Of a DNA stretch of 10,502 bases, positions 6,145 to 10,502 are shown piece after piece (positions within the stretch are counted from its first letter, which is position 1; each line of letters begins with the position of its first letter). This stretch comes from Sulfuricella sp. (GTDB lineage: Bacteria; Pseudomonadota; Gammaproteobacteria; Burkholderiales; Sulfuricellaceae). Both the position numbers and the translations under genes were made by a program. Where the stretch lies: NCBI GenBank assembly GCA_019911785.1, contig JAIOJM010000127.1, positions 1-10,502 of the forward strand. The letters run 5' to 3'. The notes under the pieces were generated by a model. It did no database searches. It worked only from the letters and a program-made list of their open reading frames with translations, and was not told the DNA's origin.

Positions 6145-6961
6145 CCAGCAAACTCCTCAAGCGCGCCGCCAGCTTGCCGGCCTGCCATGTTTTACCTGCC
6201 AGCTCCCTGACCTGCCAGACGCCGATCACGCTGTTGCAAAGCATGACCTCGTCCGCGTCGTAGATTCTGGCCAACGGCAGATTTTCCATCCTGACCGTCA
6301 TGCCGAGCCCGCCAGCCATCTCCATGATGCGCTCCCGCTGCACGCCGGCCACGCCGCAGCGCCCAAGGTCCGGGGTGTGCAAGGTCTTGCCCTTGAGTAG
6401 GAACAGATTGCTCATCGTCCCTTCGATGGCATTTCCATCCATGTCGAGCATTAAGCCCTCGGCAATTTCGGAATTGTTCCATTCCCGCCTCGCCAGCACG
6501 TTTTCCAGGCGGTTGAGATGCTTGATTCCCGCCAGCAAGGGTTGTATGGCAAGGCGTGTGGAACAAAGGTGTAGCCGCACCCCATCCGTCAAATAGTTGG
6601 CCGGGTACTGCGGAGCAGGACTCGCCATCAGGATGCGGGTCGGCTCCATGTGCGCTGGAATTGCATAACCACGTTGGCTTTCTCCACGGGTGACGATCAC
6701 CTTCAGCACGCAGTCCGGTGTCCCCGCTATCAATTCGGCCATTTCCGCAGCCAGGATAGCTTCAGGCGGACACACAATGCCGAGCGCCGCACAATCCGCG
6801 TTCAGCTTGTCATAATGGCGTGGCCAGCACAATGGACGACCCGCTCTCACCCGCAAGGTACGGAAAACCCCGTCACCGTATGTCAGCCCCCGGTCAAAGA
6901 CCCGGACATGTTCGCTTGGAAGGCCGTTCACCAGGATCACTGAAAGGCTCCTAACGGACAT
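6128..6961 (-). CDS. pabC: 4-amino-4-deoxychorismate lyase
   Basis: This PLP enzyme of the class IV aminotransferase fold converts aminodeoxychorismate to p-aminobenzoate and pyruvate for folate synthesis. Visible motifs are VFDRGLTYGDGVFRTLRV near the N-terminus, the PLP lysine in AGIKHLNRLENVLAR, and EGTMSNLFLL and CGVAGVQRERIME in the cofactor-phosphate region. Counting from the ATG at 6961 the protein has 277 residues. A GTG at 6979 would add six (MAALLA). Neither has a Shine-Dalgarno, and family members usually begin just before ILVNG, so the ATG is preferred. It follows pabB across a 109-base gap holding palindromes and overlaps mltG. An ilvE-type enzyme is less likely given the pabB neighbour. 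Confidence 0.94.
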   Translation of the reverse strand: MSVRSLSVILVNGLPSEHVRVFDRGLTYGDGVFRTLRVRAGRPLCWPRHYDKLNADCAALGIVCPPEAILAAEMAELIAGTPDCVLKVIVTRGESQRGYAIPAHMEPTRILMASPAPQYPANYLTDGVRLHLCSTRLAIQPLLAGIKHLNRLENVLARREWNNSEIAEGLMLDMDGNAIEGTMSNLFLLKGKTLHTPDLGRCGVAGVQRERIMEMAGGLGMTVRMENLPLARIYDADEVMLCNSVIGVWQVRELAGKTWQAGKLAARLRSLLDDDGD

Positions 6962-7011
6962 GGCAAGTAGCGCCGCCACGAATGATGAATATCGCTACGC
7001 GCCATGTCCGT

Positions 7012-7068
7012 TCCCTCTCTCCTAACTCTCTCCCAGAGGGAGAGAGGGACGAGGTCTCGCTTCGCGAG
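7012..7068. repeat. Intergenic palindromes between pabB and pabC
   Basis: Two palindromes stand side by side. TCCCTCTCTCC (7012-7022) pairs exactly with GGAGAGAGGGA (7039-7049). A nested alternative pairs CTCTCTCCC (7026-7034) with GGGAGAGAG (7038-7046) around a 3-base loop. Then CTCGC (7056-7060) pairs with GCGAG (7064-7068). Such CTCTCCC/GGGAGAG repeats are common between proteobacterial genes. There is no clear U-tract on the minus strand after the first stem, so termination is possible but not shown. They may lower or process the message between pabB and pabC. Confidence 0.6.
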
Positions 7069-7070
7069 TT

Positions 7071-8384
7071 TCATGTTATAGCCCTGAGCAGGCCCTTTGC
7101 CTTGGCGCGGGTTTCGGCCAATTCGCGCAAAGGGTCAGAGTCGGCAACGATGCCTGCTCCGGCCTTGAAGGTCAGCGCATTCCCTGCGAGCATGAAGCTG
7201 CGGATCAGGATATTGAGATCCATGCTGCCATCGAGATTAAGATACCCCATGCTGCCGGTATAAGCGTAACGGGGTGAGGGTTCAATCTCGCTGATGATCT
7301 GCATGGTGCGGACTTTGGGGCAACCGGTAATCGTGCCTCCCGGAAACAGCGCCCGCATCACTTCGGAAGGGGTCGTGTTCTCGCGCAAACGACCGCGCAC
7401 GCTGGATTCGATGTGGTGAACGTGGGCATAGCTGCACACCGCCATCAGTTCACTGACCTCGACGCTGCCTGGCTCGCACACCCGCCCCAGATCATTACGC
7501 TCGAGGTCGACCAGCATGATGTGCTCGGCGCGCTCCTTGGGGCTGGCGATCAACTGTCGACGCAGCAGCTCATCCTCTTCTGCCAGCGGAGCACGCGGAT
7601 GCGTGCCGGCGATCGGGCGCGTCTCGATCACGCCACCACGCACCTTCGCCAATCGCTCCGGGGATGAGCTGATGATCTGGTGTCTGCCGAAGTCGGCGAT
7701 ACCCGCAAACGGGGCCGGATTGCTCTCGCGCAGGCACGCGTAAACGTCGGCGGCACTGCCTTGATGTTCGATCCGAGCCCGCCACTGGCGGGCAAGATTG
7801 ACCTGGAACACGTCCCCTTCCAGGATGTAGCGCTTAATCTTCGCCACCCCTTGCAGAAAAATCCGTTCGTCTTCCTCTTCAAGTTCATGCACCTTTACCG
7901 GGCTGGCAATATATTCGGCGACATCGTTCAAATCGGCGCGCAGGTCTTCAAGAAGATGCGAACAGGCTTCCTCGGCAAACAAGTAGGTCTGCCCCTCGGC
8001 ACGGTCGACCATGATGGCCGCAGGGATGCGGACCAGGGCGGCCAGCGGGAATTGGCTTGCCGGCTGCTTTACCGTGACGGAGGGCTCCAGCTGATGCAGC
8101 AGTTCATAGCCGAGGTAAACGAACCAGCCCCCGTGAAAGGGAAGCATGGTCACCCCCTGCTCTGATGGGCGCGCCGCTTTTCCCCACTCTTCATCCAGCA
8201 CGGAAAAAAATGATTTTTCCGGTCCTGCCGGATCGGAGGGGAATATTTGCGACTGCCCTGGGAAAGCGAAAAGAATATCCCAGCCAGGACAGCCCAGAGT
8301 TTGCAGCAGATAGGGATAGCGCAACGGGTTTGCCGCATGGAGGCCAAGCAAGTCGGGCGTACCGGGGAGCTGTATGACGGGCAC
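7071..8384 (-). CDS. pabB: Aminodeoxychorismate synthase component I
   Basis: It aminates chorismate to 4-amino-4-deoxychorismate using ammonia from a glutaminase partner (PabA, not in the window), feeding PabC next door. The 437-residue protein has the N-terminal anthranilate-synthase-I-like domain (about 10-150, with YPYLLQTLG and GGWFVYLGYELL) and the chorismate-binding domain (about 170-435). The latter shows GDVFQVNLARQ, SSSPERL, ETRPIAGTHPRA, ERAEHIMLVDLERNDLGRV (described), FPGGTITGCPKVR and YTGSMGYL. The E. coli PabB PIKGT lysine is replaced by Ala259, as in TrpE, so anthranilate synthase is an alternative; the fabF-pabB-pabC context favours PabB. It starts with GTG, with TAAGG 6 bases before, and follows a probable terminator. 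Confidence 0.9.
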   Translation of the reverse strand: MPVIQLPGTPDLLGLHAANPLRYPYLLQTLGCPGWDILFAFPGQSQIFPSDPAGPEKSFFSVLDEEWGKAARPSEQGVTMLPFHGGWFVYLGYELLHQLEPSVTVKQPASQFPLAALVRIPAAIMVDRAEGQTYLFAEEACSHLLEDLRADLNDVAEYIASPVKVHELEEEDERIFLQGVAKIKRYILEGDVFQVNLARQWRARIEHQGSAADVYACLRESNPAPFAGIADFGRHQIISSSPERLAKVRGGVIETRPIAGTHPRAPLAEEDELLRRQLIASPKERAEHIMLVDLERNDLGRVCEPGSVEVSELMAVCSYAHVHHIESSVRGRLRENTTPSEVMRALFPGGTITGCPKVRTMQIISEIEPSPRYAYTGSMGYLNLDGSMDLNILIRSFMLAGNALTFKAGAGIVADSDPLRELAETRAKAKGLLRAIT

Positions 8385-8390
8385 AAGCTA

Positions 8391-8395
8391 CCTTA
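8391..8395 (-). promoter_or_regulatory. Ribosome binding site of pabB
   Basis: TAAGG on the minus strand lies 6 bases before a GTG at 8382-8384. It supports this GTG as the start of pabB; the next in-frame ATG (residue 80) would delete part of the N-terminal domain. Confidence 0.55.
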
Positions 8396-8405
8396 ATGAC
8401 GAGGG

Positions 8406-8430
8406 AAAACAGGGGCATGTCGCCCCTGCT
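8406..8430 (-). terminator. Rho-independent terminator after fabF
   Basis: On the minus strand, CAGGGGC (8428-8410 side) pairs with GCCCCTG around a GACAT loop, 7 perfect pairs. G-U and A-U pairs could extend it to 9. It is followed by TTTTCCC, a short U-tract. It begins about 10 bases after the fabF stop and would separate the fatty-acid genes from pabB, perhaps only in part. No clear promoter for pabB is seen in the few bases that remain before it. Confidence 0.6.
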
Positions 8431-8438
8431 GCGGGCAT

Positions 8439-9677
8439 TCAGATCCTGCGGAACACCAGGGTGCCGTTGGTGCCGCCGAACCCGAAGGAATTCGACAGGG
8501 CGACATCGATTTTCATCTTGCGGGCGACATTCGGCACATAGTCAAGATCGCACTCGGGATCCTGCTCGACCAGATTGATGGTCGGCGGAGAAATTTGATG
8601 ATGCACGCTAAGCGCCGAAAATACCGCTTCGACCCCGCCTGCAGCGCCAAGCAGATGCCCGGTCATGGATTTTGTCGAGTTGACCGCAATATTTTTGGCG
8701 TGCTCGCCAAAGCACAGCTTGACCGCCTTGGTTTCGGCCAGATCGCCCAAGGGCGTGGATGTGCCGTGGGCGTTGATGAAATCAACCTGGTTGTGCGGAA
8801 TCCCGGCGTTGCGCAAGGCATTGGTCATGCAGCGGGCAGCGCCGCTACCGTCTTCGCAGGGTGCCGTCATGTGGTTGGCATCCGCGCTCATGCCGAAACC
8901 GGGCACTTCGGCATAAATTTTCGCTCCGCGCGCCTTGGCGTGTTCGTATTCTTCGAGCACCAGCACTCCCGCGCCCTCTCCAAGCACGAAACCATCCCGG
9001 CCGGTATCCCAGGGACGGCTTGCCTTTTCGGGGTCATCATTGCGTGTGGACAACGCGCGCGCTGAGGCAAAACCGCCAATCGCCAGCGGTGTCACCGTGG
9101 ATTCCGCGCCGCCCGCGATCATGATATCGGCGTCGCCGTATTCGATCAAACGCGCGGAATCCCCGATGCAGTGGGTTGCCGTGGTGCAGGCTGTCACCAT
9201 CGCCAGGTTCGGGCCTTTGAGGCCGTACATGATGGACAGGTTGCCCGAGATCATATTGATGATCGTGCCCGGAATGAAAAACGGGGAAATTTTGCGCGGC
9301 CCGCCTTCCAGATAGGTGTTATGGGTATCCTCGATCATCGGCAGCCCGCCGATGCCGGAGCCGATATTTACGCCGATGCGCTCGGCGTTTTCCGGGGTAA
9401 CCACAATGCCGGAGTCCTTGATCGCCTGTACTCCCGCTGCAAGCCCGTAATGAATGAAAACATCCATGCGGCGAGCTTCCTTGGCGGAAATATACTCGGT
9501 GACATCGAACCCTTTGACCTCGCCGGCGATCTGGGAGGAAAAGAGAGAGGGGTCGAACCGGGTAATCCGGCTTATTCCGGATTTGCCGGCAAGAATGTTC
9601 GACCACGCTTGCTCAACAGTATTACCGACAGGCGAAATTATGCCCAGGCCGGTGATGACGACTCTGCGTTTAGACAA
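8439..9677 (-). CDS. fabF: Beta-ketoacyl-ACP synthase II
   Basis: It condenses malonyl-ACP with acyl-ACP to lengthen fatty acids in the cytoplasm. The 412-residue protein has the full thiolase-fold set: catalytic Cys164 ([10 protein letters not shown]), His304 ([11 protein letters not shown]) and His341 ([15 protein letters not shown]), all within one residue of the E. coli numbering, and the C-terminal [15 protein letters not shown]. The start is a TTG: it gives [12 protein letters not shown], matching the family N-terminus, and GGAG lies 5 bases upstream. No ATG exists nearby in frame. It is 42 bases from acpP, its substrate carrier, and a terminator follows it. Confidence 0.97.
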   Translation of the reverse strand: MSKRRVVITGLGIISPVGNTVEQAWSNILAGKSGISRITRFDPSLFSSQIAGEVKGFDVTEYISAKEARRMDVFIHYGLAAGVQAIKDSGIVVTPENAERIGVNIGSGIGGLPMIEDTHNTYLEGGPRKISPFFIPGTIINMISGNLSIMYGLKGPNLAMVTACTTATHCIGDSARLIEYGDADIMIAGGAESTVTPLAIGGFASARALSTRNDDPEKASRPWDTGRDGFVLGEGAGVLVLEEYEHAKARGAKIYAEVPGFGMSADANHMTAPCEDGSGAARCMTNALRNAGIPHNQVDFINAHGTSTPLGDLAETKAVKLCFGEHAKNIAVNSTKSMTGHLLGAAGGVEAVFSALSVHHQISPPTINLVEQDPECDLDYVPNVARKMKIDVALSNSFGFGGTNGTLVFRRI

Positions 9678-9682
9678 GGCGG

Positions 9683-9686
9683 CTCC
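9683..9686 (-). promoter_or_regulatory. Ribosome binding site supporting the TTG start of fabF
   Basis: GGAG on the minus strand is 5 bases before the TTG at 9675-9677. Together with the family-like N-terminus this decides for the TTG. A rare start codon may lower FabF output relative to the far more abundant AcpP. Confidence 0.6.
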
Positions 9687-9719
9687 AGTTGCGAGTGGTT
9701 ACAGGATGGACAGGAAAGC

Positions 9720-9956
9720 TTAGCTCAGATGGCCATTGACGTAATCAACGGCTTCTTTGACGGTGGTGATTTTTTCCGCTTCTTCGTCAGGAATTTCGCA
9801 GTTGAATTCTTCTTCGAGTGCCATGACCAGTTCAACGGTATCCAGGGAATCAGCGCCCAGGTCGTCGACAAAGGAGGATTCGATTTTTACTTCCGCTTCG
9901 TTCACGCCAAGTTGCTCAGCAACGATTTTTTTGACGCGTTGTTCGATATTTTCCAT
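9720..9956 (-). CDS. acpP: Acyl carrier protein
   Basis: It carries growing acyl chains on a 4'-phosphopantetheine arm. The 78-residue acidic protein has the attachment serine Ser37 in [10 protein letters not shown], the standard motif, and the usual four-helix sequence ([11 protein letters not shown] at the start, [19 protein letters not shown] later). Length and sequence are typical of primary-metabolism ACP. The ATG is preceded by GAGAGGA at 9964-9970, a strong ribosome binding site 7 bases away. The gene lies between fabG and fabF, the usual order, and may have its own promoter in the 86-base gap upstream. Confidence 0.98.
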   Translation of the reverse strand: MENIEQRVKKIVAEQLGVNEAEVKIESSFVDDLGADSLDTVELVMALEEEFNCEIPDEEAEKITTVKEAVDYVNGHLS

Positions 9957-9996
9957 CTAAGTATCCTCTCTTGAATCGCTATAAAAAAGCTGACGC

Positions 9997-10025
9997 ATTT
10001 TACCAAACATTGCCCACTTCACCAA
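9997..10025 (-). promoter_or_regulatory. Possible acpP promoter
   Basis: On the minus strand TTGGTG (10025-10020) and TAAAAT (10002-9997) are 17 bases apart. The -10 matches 5 of 6 bases of consensus and the -35 only 3 of 6. The leader would be about 33 bases and include the strong acpP ribosome binding site. acpP often has its own promoter because much ACP is needed. The evidence is sequence similarity only. Confidence 0.35.
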
Positions 10026-10042
10026 ACGGCAAGTTTGCCCAA

Positions 10043-10502
10043 TCAACTCATGTACATGCCGCCATTGACGTGCATGGTGGTGCCCGTGACATAACCTGCT
10101 TGCGGCGAAGCCAGGAACGCGACCGAAGCCGCGATATCCTGGACCGTACCGAGTCGGCCCAGCGGGATGTGGCCGAGCAGATCATTGCGCTGCTCCTCGC
10201 TCAGGGCGCGGGTCATGTCCGTGTCGATGAAACCCGGAGCGACGCAGTTGACCGTGATATTGCGGCTGCCGACTTCGCGCGCCAGCGACTTGCTGAAGCC
10301 GATGATGGCTGCCTTGGCGGCGGCATAATTGGTCTGGCCGGCGTTCCCCATCGCGCCTACTACCGAGGCAATGCTGATGATGCGGCCATAACGCGCCTTC
10401 ATCATTGCACGCAGAACAGCCTGGCTCAAGCGGAACACGGACTTCAGGTTGGTGTCCATGATGTCGTCCCATTCCTCTTCCTTCATCCGCATCAGCAGGT
10501 TG
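10043..10502 (-). CDS. fabG: 3-oxoacyl-ACP reductase (partial, C-terminal part)
   Basis: It reduces 3-ketoacyl-ACP with NADPH in fatty-acid elongation. The frame is open to the window edge, so the N-terminal part with the nucleotide-binding GxxxGxG is missing; about 152 residues are present. The visible part starts [23 protein letters not shown] (described), and holds the catalytic tetrad members: Asn in TNL, Ser in SIASVVG, and Tyr and Lys in [20 protein letters not shown] and the C-terminus HVNGGMYMS are typical of FabG. It is followed by acpP and fabF. The true start lies beyond the window. Confidence 0.97.
   Translation of the reverse strand, partial: NLLMRMKEEEWDDIMDTNLKSVFRLSQAVLRAMMKARYGRIISIASVVGAMGNAGQTNYAAAKAAIIGFSKSLAREVGSRNITVNCVAPGFIDTDMTRALSEEQRNDLLGHIPLGRLGTVQDIAASVAFLASPQAGYVTGTTMHVNGGMYMS

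Noticed and set aside
5371..6210. 279-residue plus-strand frame opposite mltG
   Set aside because: Antisense shadow of MltG, which has all family motifs; GC-rich genes often leave long opposite frames.
9171..9974. 267-residue plus-strand frame over fabF and acpP
   Set aside because: It spans two well-identified genes and their gap on the other strand.
1..10502. CRISPR arrays, tRNA or rRNA genes, phage or defence genes
   Set aside because: No spaced direct repeats, no tRNA-like cloverleaf or rRNA sequence, and no such protein families were seen.

Overview
The window looks like a chromosomal segment of a betaproteobacterium, probably order Nitrosomonadales. This is inferred from protein character and gene order, not from any search. 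Almost everything from base 10502 down to 1633 is one compact block on the minus strand: fabG (cut by the window edge), acpP, fabF, pabB, pabC, mltG, tmk, holB, pilZ, tatD and an exported ankyrin-repeat protein. It combines the end of the fatty-acid synthesis cluster, the aminodeoxychorismate branch of folate synthesis, a cell-wall lytic transglycosylase, dTMP kinase, a clamp-loader subunit, a type IV pilus PilZ protein and a TatD nuclease. The order matches the conserved fabG-acpP-fabF-pabC-mltG-tmk-holB-pilZ-tatD cluster of Pseudomonas, with pabB added. Several genes overlap by 4 to 17 bases. A probable rho-independent terminator follows fabF, and GC-rich palindromes separate pabB from pabC.

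The left part (1-1632) is different. The end of an unidentified plus-strand reading frame (1-108) is followed by a REP-like palindrome (131-187). Inserted exactly at its right edge is a complete IS110-family element of the IS621 type (186-1509). It encodes a DEDD/serine recombinase of about 339 residues.

The most interesting result is that the 250-base leader between the left end and the recombinase reads as a bridge RNA gene. There is a 5' stem-loop, a target-binding loop whose two guides match the two flanks of this insertion (8 and 6 bases), and a donor-binding loop whose two guides match the element's own right and left ends (8 and 7 bases). All four matches include the CT core. Joining the two ends in a circle would place TTGCCA exactly 17 bases from TATGAT, a near-consensus promoter just upstream of the predicted RNA. 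The element therefore appears intact, correctly bounded, and still at the target its own RNA specifies. All of this was derived by reading the sequence; folding, RNA mapping and database searches were not possible.
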